Both the position numbers and the translations under genes were made by a program. A stretch of DNA of 64,000 bases from Capitulum mitella (taxonomy: Eukaryota > Arthropoda > Thecostraca > Pollicipedomorpha > Pollicipedidae), in the NCBI GenBank assembly GCA_030062745.1, contig CP099849.1:8333767-8397766 (forward strand), in the 5' to 3' direction. Shown here one piece after another: positions 48,901 to 63,000 of the stretch. The notes below the pieces were generated by a model. It was not told the origin of the DNA. It searched no databases and was given only the letters and a program-made list of their open reading frames with translations. Within the stretch, counting starts at the first letter, position 1, and every line of letters begins with the position of its first letter.

Positions 48901-51900
48901 CGACAACTCGGTTGAATGGGTTTTGTCACACCCGATTATATGAAGCAAGGAAAACATACAGCAAAGTATGATTATAAGAATTCAACCAGACTCGCAAAAC
49001 ATCATTCCGGGCCATTTTCGTATGCCTGTCTTAGAAATAAGCAGGAAGGCCATAAGCATACGTGGTCGGTTGTTTTCGCCACTGCTTCAGTTTTTTTCTG
49101 TCAAGGGCCTAGAAGTTTCGGACGATCTCATTTGATTTTTCGCAATATTCCCATCTGCATAACGTTGGGTAGGCAGCAATGACTACCTTCTGTCCAATAC
49201 GGGGAGCAGCTACAGTGCGACTAAGGTCACTGGACCGCCCGGAACATAGTTCCACGTTTTCCATGGCTCTCAACACCAGCCCAGACGTCCCGATTCGCAC
49301 CTAGCTTGAGCTCCTTGCCGTTGCAGAACCACTCGAACTTGAGGTTGGGGTCCCCGACGGGCACGCAGCGGGCCTCGAAGTGGGCGTGCTGAGCCTCGAT
49401 GATGTCGGCCGGGCCCGTCAGCGGCATGGTGAAGACGGGCTTCTCGAAGTGCTGCACCGTCTCCGGCCGTTCCTCCGGCGCCTTCTGCTCCAGCGCGGCC
49501 AGCTTCGGCATCGAGGTCGGGTGCTGCGTGTCCAGGATGATATTGGCCTCGGCTGCGGGCGGCGGGCAGCGGATTGTGAACGGAGTGAGAGAGCCGCTCT
49601 CTCCACTGTAGCCGCAACAGATCCGCACATGCCAGACGGCTGCGGCACCGGGTTACCAGACTGACAGCGGAGAGCGAGGGCTTTCTCCTCTGTCGGACTC
49701 GGCTCAGCAGGTCGGAGCCAAACAATGTCAGACCAGGTACACCGAGCATTGCAAGTTCGGGTTTCCGAAACATATTGTGCGTAAGTGGTAAGGGCAATGC
49801 TGGAATAATCCGTAAAGTTTTGAAGTATATGCGCAAACAGAGCATGGGACTACAAGTAAAACTTCACCGGGACGTGCAAGTGTCACCGTTCACTCACAGC
49901 GGATACGGACGGAGGCGGTGGTGACGGCCTGGCCCAGGTCGTTGGTGGCCTTGCACGAGTAGACGCCCTCATCCTCGGGCCGCAGACCGGCGATGTCGAG
50001 CGCCACATAGCCGAAGTCGTGCGTCGGTTTGAAACGAGAGCCTGAGAACGGTTCCGGACGGTTGGCCTAACCGTTCAGAGAGCTGGTCTAAATTCCCCAG
50101 AGGTGGAGAGGCTGTACCTTGATATCACGGTACGAACGTTTGGCAGTGAAACTTAAGAACGTCCATTAACAGTAATGTCTAGTAACAATGGCACGATAAA
50201 ACCAGGACGATGGAACATTGTCACAAAAGATCGGTAACCTACTCCAAAAGTTGGAGATTTGTGCTGGGATGGCGCTTCACAGTTCTGAATGAAGATAGTT
50301 CTAGTAACTGTCGCGAAAAATGACCCCGATGGCAGCAAAGAGAGTGATTCTTACCGAACTGCAGCGGCTGTTCGTTCCTGAACCATTCGACCTTGAGCTT
50401 GGGGTCACCGACCGGGATGAGTCGGGCCTCAAGGTGGACGGCCTGGCCCTCGTCCACACGGTCCACATTCTGCAGCGGCTGCGTGAACATGGGCTTCTGG
50501 TAGGTGACCACTTCCTCGGGCTTGGCTTCGGGCGCCTTCTGCTCCAGCTGGCGGATCGCCTCCAGGCCCTCGGGCCGTTGCGAGGCCAGGACGATGTTGG
50601 CCTTGCCTGTAACCGGCGAGACAGGACAGCGTTACGCTGGCCGAGAGGGGTAGAGAGAGAGGGAGGAAGGAAAAGAAAGAGAGTGGGAGAGAGAGACTCA
50701 AGTATTATGTAATTTGGTTTAATTTGACTTACAGTACGGACATTGACTGAGTTTGGTTATTCTCTTTCATAAACCGGTCATTTTCTGCAGTGGACCCGAC
50801 GATATTCTCACCTGTGACCAGAATGTCAAGGCTAGACGTGGCCTCGCCCATCTTGTTGACGGCCCTGCAGGTGTACATGCCGGCGTCCTCGGGCACGAGG
50901 TCCTTGATGTCCAGCGACACGTAGCCGAAGTCGAAGGTGGTGTGGAAGCGCGAGGCCGACTGCAGGGGCCTGCCGTTGTGGAAGAACTCGACGCGCAGGT
51001 TGGCGTCGTGGACGGGCTCGATGCGGCCCTCGATGTGGGCCACGCCTCCCTCTGTCAGCTGGGTCGGCCCCTGCTCGCATACCAAGGGAAAATGTCTAAG
51101 TATTCTGAATCGTAATGATATCGAATACACTTCCATCTGACATCAAGATCGTAATTATTGCTTTAGTTTCAGGCAAACGCCGTGACACAGGCGAGACGTT
51201 GTCGATAATACTCAGCCTTTCAAGGTCTGTAAAAGTGAGCCTGCCCTACAGAGGTCAGACTGCTGAGAGGAAAATTTAGTAGTCGTCAATGAGTAGCCTC
51301 TGAAAGTGCAAACTACTGACCTGTAAATGAGGAGCAATCTATCAGCAAAGATAAGCCTGGCGACCGGGGTAAATCGGCAGAAATCTACCAGGTCAAAACG
51401 AGGAAGTTAGGAGCAGTCTGCCAGAGGTCAAACTGGTGACCGGGGTTACTCAGGAGCAATCAGCGGACAGTGATCGGCTTACCCTGAGCTCCTGGACGAA
51501 GCGCGGTTTCTCCTGGGGCGCCTCCACCTCGACAGGCCGTTCCGGCTGCCTGCTCTCCAGGTCTCGGATCTTCTGCAGACCCTCCGGATGCTGCGTGTCC
51601 AGGTAGATGGAGCGGCGCTCTGGCGGCCAGAGGCATGTTCACTCTAATGTCACGCTCAAACACAGCTTTCAGACGCAGCATACTGTAGCTGAGCTGTTGC
51701 AAACACTCTCATTTTTTATGCATGCGGAGATAAAAGCAAATATGCGGATGTTTTAATTTACTACGAATGTTCTCTAAACAACAGCGCGTTTCAGCACGTT
51801 GCAGGAAAAGCACGATTTGCAACCAGTTACTAAGTTTCAGATGCAAAGTGTTTGCGTTTCATTAACAAAATCTTGATCGAGGTAAGAGTAACAAAGAAGA

Positions 51901-54900
51901 AAATCCAGGAAGTTTAGTGCATAACATTAAAAAAAAACACAAATCAAAACCACCTTCCATGCAAAACGAATTTGTTGGGATGCGGAACGGAACACTATCT
52001 AACTAACTGCCGATGGTTTCCCGTCGAACGTTCGCGCTGTCGTCGTACCTACCTCCGACCTTGATGGTGCACGTGTTGACAGCCTCGCCCATCTCGTTGG
52101 TGGCCTTGCACATGTAGGTGCCCGAGTCCTCCGGGTAGCTGTACAGGATGTCCAGCGCCACGTAGCCGAAATCGTGCGTCGTCCGGAACCTGCCGATGAG
52201 TGCCGCCTTTTCAACGACAAGTGCCGCTTATGTGACGAGCAGCGATTTTCTAATGAAAGCACGTTTTTAACGGCAAGTATCGCATTTTCCAAGACACCGC
52301 ATTTTCGACCGACTTTAAGCACCGCCTTTTCAATGCACCAGAACAGTACCCCTCCCCCTCGATCGCAAAAGATATCAGCAATCTACAACCGACACTGTGG
52401 GCATTGACTTCGCGCTGATCAGGAAACCTACTCCACTGACTGACCAGCTGGGAAACAAGGACTAACTACACAATGACCGGCGTCGGCCTCCATCCCCGCT
52501 CGAGTCGCCGGCCGCCGTTCGTCCGCACCTGTGTCCGGTCTTGATCTCACGGCCGTTGACGAACCAGGCCACCTTGAGCTTGGCGTCGTTGACCGGCTCC
52601 AGGCGACACTCGAGATGGGCGTGCTCACCCTCCTTCAGGTTCTCCAGACTGCAGCGGCACAGCAGTACCCGTGTCACAGGTCAAGGTCGTCATCACACGG
52701 AGGGCTTCTGAACGGGATAACGTCGGCCAGTGTTTTTCCCGTCATTTAAGTTGCAATGTTCATTTTGCTGCAAAAACTTTTTAGTTTAATTACACCTACT
52801 AACTAAGCCTGTTTGGCTTAGTTGTGAAATCGATATAAGACATAGACGGGGCCGAATATAAAACAGATGTAAATTACAAATAGCCAGAATGGAGGCCCCA
52901 GTAATCGCTTGTTACTTGTTGAGTGGTGTAAGGAAGACAGGCTTCTGGGCGGGCGCCGGTGCCTCCTCCTGGCGGACTGGAGCAGCCGTCTCCAGGGTAC
53001 GGATCTTCTCCAGCCGACCAGCGTCCATCGTGTCCAGCAGCAGACCCCGCTGGGCTGCAAACAAGAGAGACATCGTGTCCAGCAGCAGACTCTGCTGAGT
53101 TGCAAATAGCATAAATATCGCGTCCAGCAGCAGACCCTGGCATCGTGGCTAGCAGCCAGCTGCTAAGCTCCAGACAACAACTTCGTGTGCAGCGCAGATC
53201 CTGCTGGGTTACAAACAATAGTAACAATATCGGCCGATGACAGGAAACCTAATATAGCTGAAAGCATATGTCTGAAGAGACCCGTTCCGTTGAGTGGTGG
53301 CACTAGCAGTAAACAAAGTGCATTTCACAGCAACATCTTGAATTAACAGACGCACCCTATCGCAATGTGGCACTGATCTGAACAGAAGGCTGGTGGCTTA
53401 GGTCAGATGGATGCGCAGGATAAAACTGCTCGAGTAAACCAGAAAACTATCCTTGATTTACCTTTAGACCCACTGACTATCTTTTAATACTCAGTGATTG
53501 ACGTAGGTAAAATTAGTGAGAATTCGGATAGCCTATGCCACTACTTAGGTCATTTTTTGTCAATTAGCACATGTATCTTATTGCTCAGACAGCAAAAGTC
53601 CAAGTTCGGAAGTCATGGGCAGGTACTGCCGAAATCCTGGTGTCCTCCAGCCTAAAATAGACCAGTTTCGAGGTTTGGAAGCACTCAGATAACGATGTCA
53701 AGCTTTGATGATGGCTTCGATGAAAATCCTAGATACATTAATAAATTCATCCCCGATGCTAGCGTAAGCAGAAGTAAAATCGTCACTATGGCAGCAATGG
53801 CTACATTCCTAAATATGGTCCAAATAAGCCGGCGGTGGTTCAAGTTGCATTTGATCAGCTGCTGCGCTCTCGTGATGTACTAAATCCTCGCTTCTGTGTC
53901 CGGCTGATGTGACTAGGGCATGCCAGTCCGGCTGCACCCCAATCATGTTCTCATCTCAAGGCTTCTCGGACTCCTGCTCTATCTCTTATGAGGTCCGTGT
54001 TCCCTTCCAGCATCGGAACGCCTAACGCTCCATGGAATTAAGAATCGTTTTTATTACCCTACATTATCTGTCTAGCTGTTCCATCTATTTACCATGAGTT
54101 ATGGTTCTGTAATGCATAGTTTGGTATGTGCTTCAAGTGGTTTGGTAAAACAGCTAAAGACTGTTACATATGTTTACATTTAATTAATGAACATTTAAAA
54201 CTGTTGCACACGTTTTTAAACTGATTCGTAGCGTGGCGGACGTGCTTCGTTTGAAATAGTCTGTGTGTTTCGGAACCTACAAAACGGGCTTATTCGCTGG
54301 CGACATTCCTACCGTTATACTGCCAGCACAACAAAGGATGCATAGTTCCAATAAGTGGCCTTTAGGCAGTACTCCCAGCTAAACAGCAAGTATGTGAGCT
54401 GTTTGAATTTTCTAAACCACACGGGGACAACAGCCAGTTACGAGAAATGCGCCTCGGGTTTGACTCCGCTCGAGTACATGTTTATAACTCTGTAAAAATC
54501 GTATCGGGGTAAAACCGTTTATTGTTAGTCCACAGGGATTAAAGTGCCACGGGTTAAGCAACAGTCCTCGGATGAAGGCCATATCTGGTACTGAAAATAT
54601 CCACTCGGCAGAGTTCGCTAGACATTGCAGTACCGCACATAGGAGTGAACCACTCGCGAGCAATAACAGCTGGGCTCGAAATGCTCCACCATCGGAACGA
54701 GGCAGCTAAAAGCTGGAAACAGGCCAAACGCGTGTTAGAAACCCAAACACGTACGCAACATTGTCGTGTAAAAATGTCAAATAGCTGGCTAGCAAAATAG
54801 ACGCTGTCGCTTACGGAAAAAGTAACGCAGGTGTTATAATAGAACCATTTCGTGGTACAATAGATAAAAAACCGCATTGCGGTGGTAAAACAGGCGACAA

Positions 54901-56091
54901 AAAATTGTAAACAGGATGCAGATTGTTAGTTATCCCGAAAAGAATCTGTCTGCAAAAAAGTCGCAACTCAGGACTTTTTATCGTGCAAAGTCGTGCTTTC
55001 ATTTTTTAGTATCATGCATGGAACATCTCGAATGACTAATGAATTAAGAACCGCACAGCAAATGTTGCCGGAAGGGGAGTACATTTTTGGATCTGACAAA
55101 CTACGTTCCTTTGGCGCAAAAAGTCCCTTTCGTGGTTTGCCTCTATGATCGTTCAAAGCAAAATGAAGATAAAGCGCTTTGCTCAGTGTTGTGGAAAGAC
55201 ATTGCAAACTGGATTAAGATCGAATCTTGCAGTTCTTCATTTAACTATCTTTATTTCTCATTAGTTTTTTTTAGTTCAAATCAGGGAGATAATGCTAAAT
55301 ATATCCAACGAACGCATGCTAGGAAGGAACAGACAACATGCAGCGCTTCCGTTTCAAATGGATCGTTCATTCACGACACCGGGCTGATAATGTATCGGGT
55401 TCTTCTCTCTCCAATAAATTACCCTTTGACTTCGTGTCTCCACACTGGTCCTGTATTTACGTAGCTCAGGCTTCGTTTCAATAGCATGTTTCCTGTGCCG
55501 GTAGCCTCGTGTCGGATTTTCTCTCTTCTGTCCATCACTCTGTCATGATCTCCGCTTTGTGTCTACTACCTTTGATCTATCTGGTGGGAACTTTCCGAGT
55601 TTCGATGATGTGTCACCAGGGTCTGGCCGGCCAGGGACACACCGGTCGACACAGCTGGTCGTTACCGATACTGTCCGCCTGGGACCTTGTCGGCGGGCGA
55701 CAGCGCAGTCGGCTTGAGACCATATTCTCCTATACCCAGCGAGATGAAAACCATCGGCCCCATGGCACACACCGTCTTGCGTAGCTTGTTCTGACTGACG
55801 GAGATTCTGATCTGGAAAAGCTTCCACTTGCCTATAGCGCTTCATTCGTCATGCTTAAACCGCAGCCGAATGGCGCCATTTTTTTCATTGAAGCTCACCG
55901 CTTCAAATGGAAGGGCGATTACGATGGAATTAAAGCTGCTTACTTCTTTGCTTTTGCTCAGAGTATCTTCACCTTCGGGTTAAGTCATCGTAAGGTATCA
56001 AACTCAGTATTATCATTTATGTACATGAACGTTGTCCTTTCTGATATTGCCGAACATTATTACATGTTACTATATATATATATATCTATAA

Positions 56092-56137
<46 letters not shown>

Positions 56138-59100
56138 CCGACGGCGCTTTGTGCTGTTTAGTTCCCAAAACGTTGGCTACATGTATAACTTCCATCAGTA
56201 TTCAATGCATTATCTAATGAGGGTCCGCAATGACTCGAGTTACATTCAGAGCTACCAGTTCAGTAACTTCGCGAGCTTCCTCTTATAAGAACTATACTGT
56301 TTGGTAGCCATTGCACTATCCCAACCATTGAAATATTTATGAACATAAGACCAGCTTAACTTATGCGAAACCTACCCATGTTGCTCTTGTATTTGGAGCG
56401 GTTCAGAATTGAATAAGATATCTCAAATAACGTGGGAGCCATCAGAATTTGAGCTCCATACCAGAGACAGTACATGTCCCAAGGCAGAAGAAAAGTCAGC
56501 AAACACAGTGGGCAATTATGCTGCCAATCTGAGATTTGCCTAACACACATCTATCAGGTACCGAACATAAATACAAATGAGCGACTCTATACATATGTTT
56601 CTCTGAGCAACACCTACTGCCTATGTAAGCTCCAAACATTTGGAGGGTGAGCGGAAGCTCTACTTGAGAGTGCGCTAAAGGTGTTCTCCGGTAATCTAAC
56701 TGGCCAGTTACTGCTGCTGCTGGCAGGTCACGGTCACGTCTGCTACGCCAGTGCCGCAGTTCAGGCCGCTCTCTACGTCATCAGCCCCCTGACCGCGCAC
56801 CTCTTCAGTGACGTCATGCCCGGCTTACCTTCGACGTTGACGTTGCACGTGGTGACGGCCTCGCCCACCAGGTTGGTGGCCTTGCACATGTAGGTGCCGC
56901 TGTCCTCCGGGTACGAGTACAGCAGATCCAGGGCCACGAAACCGAAGTCGTACGTGGTCTTGAACCTGTGACCTGGCGAGAGAACGACGTGTCGTTCAGT
57001 CGACCGTCGCCTTCCTTCGAGCTGACGACAAGCGCGAAACAAAACGGCAATCGGCTCTACGGCTTCTCGCTCCCGTGTCTAACCACGACCACGCGCAGGT
57101 GGCAGTGACGACAGCCAAGCAACTCCCGCGGTGTTAGCTCATCCCCGCGCCGGGGCGGGAGGACCAGGCCTGTCCGCAGCAGCACGTACCCTGCGGGATC
57201 GGGCGGCCGTTGTAGAACCACTCGACCTTCATGTTGGCGTCGTTGACGGGCGTCAGGGTGGCCTCCAGGTGGGTGCTCTGGCCCTCCACCACGTTGGCGT
57301 TCTTCAGAGGCCGGCCGAACACCGGCTTCTCGTAGGTGACGGGCTTCTCGGGCTCGGCCCGCGGCTTGCCCGCCTCCAGGTGGGAGATCTTCTGCATGGC
57401 GGCCGGGTGCTGGCTCTCCTGGATCAGGGCCGCCCGCGCTGCCCGAGGAAAACACGCGTCAGCCGAGCCGCACGGCACACGACAACGGCAACGGCAGCCC
57501 GGAGAAAACGGGCCGTCATTTTTTCGTAAAACAATCTGGGTTGATATGTTTCGTCTGCCAGTAGCCAACATGTCTCTGGATCCATTTAGTAGTCTCTATA
57601 ATGGCCAAATTAAACAATTAAGTCCCCGTAAACTGCGGGAGACGGCCCCAAAAACCCATCACATTTTCAAAAACCAGGGTAAGAAACAGGGGCGTTGGAA
57701 CCAAGGGGGCGGGGGGGGGGCAGCTGCCTCCCAGCTTTACGCAACATTTAACAGTAACCCTATGACGCTGCATGGAAAGCAACCAGTTGCAATCGCGTTT
57801 CCCCCTCCCCATCTCCACAGAGGCTTCACCGTTCCTGGTAAGAAATATTTCTGTACACAGCCCAGTTTCCAGCACGCCACCGGACCGAGTGGTCCAGTCC
57901 AGGCGACCTCCATACACGTACGCTGCACGGCTATGTTGAGCTGCGAGGTGGCCTTGCCCAGCTTGTTGGTGGCCTGCACGGTGTAGGTGCCTGAGTCCTC
58001 CGGGTAGGCAGACAGCACGTCCAGCGACACGAAGCCGAAGTCGTTTACGGTGCGGTAGCGGTGGCCTGCGGACAACCGACAGTTTGACGTTGGCGTTTAG
58101 ACCTCGGCCATCGCCGCTGCCAGACTGCTGCTGGATCCAAGACGTCCCCAAAAATACAATCACCGATGGGCCACAATCCCATTTTTGGGGAGGCATGTTA
58201 ATGTTTATCGTATGGGACTTACTTAAATGTATCGGAATGTGAGGAGCACATGTTGAAACCATAAAAATGGTTATCTTGACTGGCTATCGCGACATGTCAT
58301 CATTACCACTCTGTAAGTCCAATGTGCAGTGATGGTCGCAGATGTGTTGGTACAGAGTAAAACAGTTCCACCAAAACCGCGTCGTTAACAGTGGCTTCAT
58401 CTCCTGCAGCCTGCTTCTGATCTCACCGCTCGCCAGTGGCTTTCCATTGAAGAACCAGTCGACCTTCATGTTAGTGTCGGGGTAGGGCTCTATGCGAGCC
58501 TCCATGTGGGCCGACTGGCCCTCCACCAGCTGTACGGGGCCGGTCAGCTCAGTGACGAACCTGAAATGACACACACAGGGTCAGATCCTCTAAAGCTATT
58601 CTCCTGTGCAGTTACCTTGTTCCCAACTGGTACACGTAAAAACGGAAAAGTGTTTGCGCCGGCCAAGAATTCCTGAGATTAAGAGGAAATGTCGAAAATT
58701 CGTCCCTCGTTTGTGAATGGACGGACGATGCGAAATATCTGGACTCTGCCGCTATGTCTAACTCTATCGCTAATTCCAATATAATTACGTATAACCAGCC
58801 TTACAAACTGTCTTTTTTGACAGCCTGGTGCAGTTTGGGCAACAACTGTCAAACATTAAACACCCCCATCAAAGAAAAGTAAGCGTTATGGTTTATCAAG
58901 AAAAAAGCTACTACATGTAGTTTCGGCAGCTGCTATATTTCTGGAGTGGTTAACACGGACACATTGACATTCTAATGCCGCTGCATCCTGCTTGTTACGC
59001 TGGCAGTTTATGGTACTGAATGGTCCGCCTGGAACCGATCCTAAATGCAAGCCACAGTGCTGGAGAAATCAGGGAGTTCCACAAGGGTCACGTCTTCGCC

Positions 59101-59955
59101 TCACAGACCTGGGCTTTTCGGTGACGACAGCCTCCTTGACCTCCGGCCGGGAGACGGTCTTGTCCTCGAGCTGGCGCAGCTTGGGCAACGCCGCCTCGTG
59201 CTGGGTACCCAGCATCAGCGACTCCTTGCCTGCGGACCACATCAGAAGCGTCACATCTCTGGCAGCTGCTGACGTCGGCTTGCGCTGACTACACAATGGC
59301 ACATCTGGCGGGATTATGTTCTCACACTGGACTGAGTTAAGTTTTCATTACTTTGCGGACCACCGCGTCCTTCGCTCTCTCTCAGAGACTGACAAATGCT
59401 GCGGTTAAACCAGCACCAGTACTTACATCGGCGATGTGCATGAACGGCTACCAAGGAGGTTAATTAGTTCATCCCTCCAGTGGTCTCCACCCGCTCATGA
59501 ACGTTTACATTTGGAGTTCTTGAGCCGCCGTGAGCCCACCATCCCAGGCCGACCCTCAGAATGGCCCGGAGTCGTTTAACAGTCCGTCGACTCACTCTGG
59601 ACGACGCAGGTGGCTGAGGTGGCCGCCTGGCCCAGCTCGTTGGTGGCCCGGCACGTGTAGGTGCCGCTGTCGTCCTCCTGGGAGTACTTCATGTCCAGCG
59701 CCACGAAACCGAAGTCGTTCAGCGTCGATATCCGGTTAGCTGCAATAGGAGAGGATGCCCAATTTTACTGTCATTGCGATAACTGGATACAAAATAAATT
59801 GAGACAACCAACGTACAAGGGTTATCTGAGTGGCCAAGGTCTAAGTGTTTTAAACCTTTGTTTATCGATTCACTCTATTTTGAACTAGTCGTTATACTGA
59901 TTATCGTTTCCTTACCGTCCGTATATAATGATATTTATTATACATACATACACAC

Positions 59956-60026
<71 letters not shown>

Positions 60027-63000
60027 TTTCATATAGCATATATCAAAATGTATTAAACTATCGTTTCATCGGACAACCATGTGGCAGGAGTTATACACCT
60101 ACAGCCAAAAGTCATAAGGCTTGAAAAGCATGCGCAAACCACATCGAAATGGAGTGAAATCATAGCAGTTTCAAACTACTACACCCGCACAGAACCCCAG
60201 GTTTGAGCAGCAGCGCCATCACGGCCACGCATCCCAGGAGGCCCGGCCGTACCTTGCTGCAGGGGCACGCCGTTCTTGAACCACTCGACCTTGAGCTTGG
60301 CGTCCCCGACCGGGATGAGGCGGGCCTCGAAATGGAGCGGCTGGCCCTCGGCCACCTGCACGTCCCGGATCGGCTGCGTGAAGACCGGAGCCTGCGTGGT
60401 CACCTCCTCCTGCGGCCGGGCCGGCTGAGGTTTCTGCTCCAGGTGCCGCAGCTTGTCCAGCGCCTGCTCGTGCAGCGTGGCCTGGTCGATGGCGCTCTTG
60501 GCTGCGGGCGGGGCGACGCGGGTCAGCATGTGCTGGACGGTCGTGAGAAGGTGTTACCGACGGAGGACAGAGGATGTCACGAAACTGGCGTTGGGAACAC
60601 ACGGTCTGTTCGTGGTATATGGAATGAACGCGCCCAACATGGGGCAATTCCTGTTTCTCCATACGCCAGTGAAAGCGAATAAAAATGCGACGCACCCAAA
60701 AGACCTTGACCACACGCTGCAAGCTCAGTCACGAAACGTACGATTTCAAATATGCCATCGTCACTTGTTTCCACGGGTGACTTACGGACGCAGGTCAGGT
60801 TAGCCTGAGTGAGCGCCTCGCCAAGAGCGTTGGTGGCTTTGCACGTGTAGGTGCCCTGGTCTTCCGGGTAGGCGTCCATGATGTCCAGGGCCACGAAGCC
60901 CGAAATTGTTGGTCTCCACAAATCTGTGAAGAGTTTGCATGAGTATTTTGCGCGGAACAAATACATTACCGAGCAACAGGTAGTGATCACGAACTGAGAA
61001 AATTAGAGCTTCCATAAGCCGTACCGATGGCATGAAAAGATAAGGTTCTGGAAGCACTAAACACAAAAATCTTTATCGAAAAGGCAAAGGATGGGCGTGC
61101 TGTGCTCTGTTGGACTTGAATCATTAAAAGCTTTGTAAAATTTGCAGTCGCACAGCCTGCCTGTAGTACACGATACAAATATCAATCATCCGGTTTTACA
61201 TGAAAAGTCGCATTGATGTTCACTTCTAAGGCACATCCCAGTGCACCGATAACCGACACCCCTCCTAACCTGGGCCCTTGCCGTGGGTGTCTCACCTGGA
61301 CCCGGCCTTGACCGGCTTGCCGTTGTGGAACCACTGGACGTTCATGGTGTGGTCGGAGACCGGGATGAGACGGGCCTCGAAGTGCGCCCGCTGGCCCTCC
61401 TTGATGGTGACGTTGGTCGGCGAGGTGGTGAAGACGGGTGCCTGGGTGGTGACCTCTTCTACCACCTCGGCGCGGCTGTATTTGGACTTGTCCTCCAGGA
61501 ACTGCAGCTGCTGCAGGCCGGACTCCAGCTGGGTGGACGTCACCACCTTCTGGACGCCTGCCGAGAGTCACGTCATGAACATGTCAAGCCTCGGCCCACG
61601 AAGTCTACTTCATGGTTCGGATCCTTTTCGTCGTGAGTTACATTGCCTGACACGTCTGATTTTCATATGGCAGTTTCCCATCTATTCTGTTGTCAGGTGA
61701 AATTCTCGTGTGCGGGCCCAAGATGTTTTAGCGAATGACACTTCATATTTAAGGGAAATGGTGGAATTCGCCTTCGCCTCTTCTGTTGATTTACGCGTGA
61801 TGTTCCACTGTTTTAAGTAAAACAACTAATCTACATGTAACATGGGCCCATTATGAGCAAACTTATCACCGTCACGACAGTCCGCATAACGGGGTGTACT
61901 GAATCGTCTTCGCAGATTAAATCACCGTTGGAACATTACACGATTCAAGACTTTATAGCTAACGGAAATGAGACATTTTTGCAGTTTACGGCTGAAAGCT
62001 TTTCGCATATCCATTCGCTTTCCTGAGCCGAACGGCCATGCCCAGGCTGCCCAGCTCGGGACCAGGCATGGCCTGTAGCGGCCGTACTCACTGGCGCATT
62101 TCAAGATGGCGGACGTCTCGTCGTATCCGAGGGCGTTTGTGGCGCGGCACGTGTAGACGCCGGCGTCCTCCGGGATCGTGCCGACAATGTCCAGCGCCAC
62201 GTAGCCGAAGTCGTGCAGCGGGCGGTGCCGGTGGCCTGCGGCGGCGGACCTCGGTTAGGTTGAGAGGCGTGGCGTGGCTGGTGACGCCGCAGCCGGCCAG
62301 AGACAGAAAGACAGGGAACTTGCTGGGCTGGTGATGGCAGTCGAAGTTCCCGGATTCTCAATAAAGTTTCCACCAATCGTCAGGTGTCGGTGTTACTTTT
62401 CGCAGAATACGGACAATGTCGTTTCTCTGTCGGTCACTACCAAGACGGGACGGAGCGGGATCCACCTATTCCGCAGTCGGCTGAATCTTTGAAACGACAA
62501 ATCCCAGCTTTAAAGGAGGAAAACGTCGAACGATGCCAAGGGCAGTAATGTGTTTTCGTTGAAACTCACCGACTGTGATGGGCTTGCCGTCCTTGAGCCA
62601 CTCCACGCGCAGGTTAACGTCCGTCACTGGCTCCACCTTGGCCTCAAAGTGAGCGGTCTGCCCCTCTCTGAGGTTCTCCTGAAAAACACAAGTTCGGTCG
62701 TCAGTACTGGTTCCGAGGAATGGACAGGTTTACAGCTGTAACTGCAGTAGGGAACACACGGATGATGCGCGGTGGTATTCCCCCGTTTCCGTAGACGGTC
62801 TCACCTGGTGTTTCAGCTGCGAGACGAACTTGGGCTTGATCTGTACCATCTCGTCGGCCCATTCCTTCCTCTGGTACTTGGATGAGTCCTCGATGTACTG
62901 GATCTTTTCCATGGCTTCCGGATGTTCCGTGTACAGGTCCTTCTTGGCTGTGAATCAAAGTCCGCCCACTAAGTCATCATATTTCTGTTTTGAGATGTTG

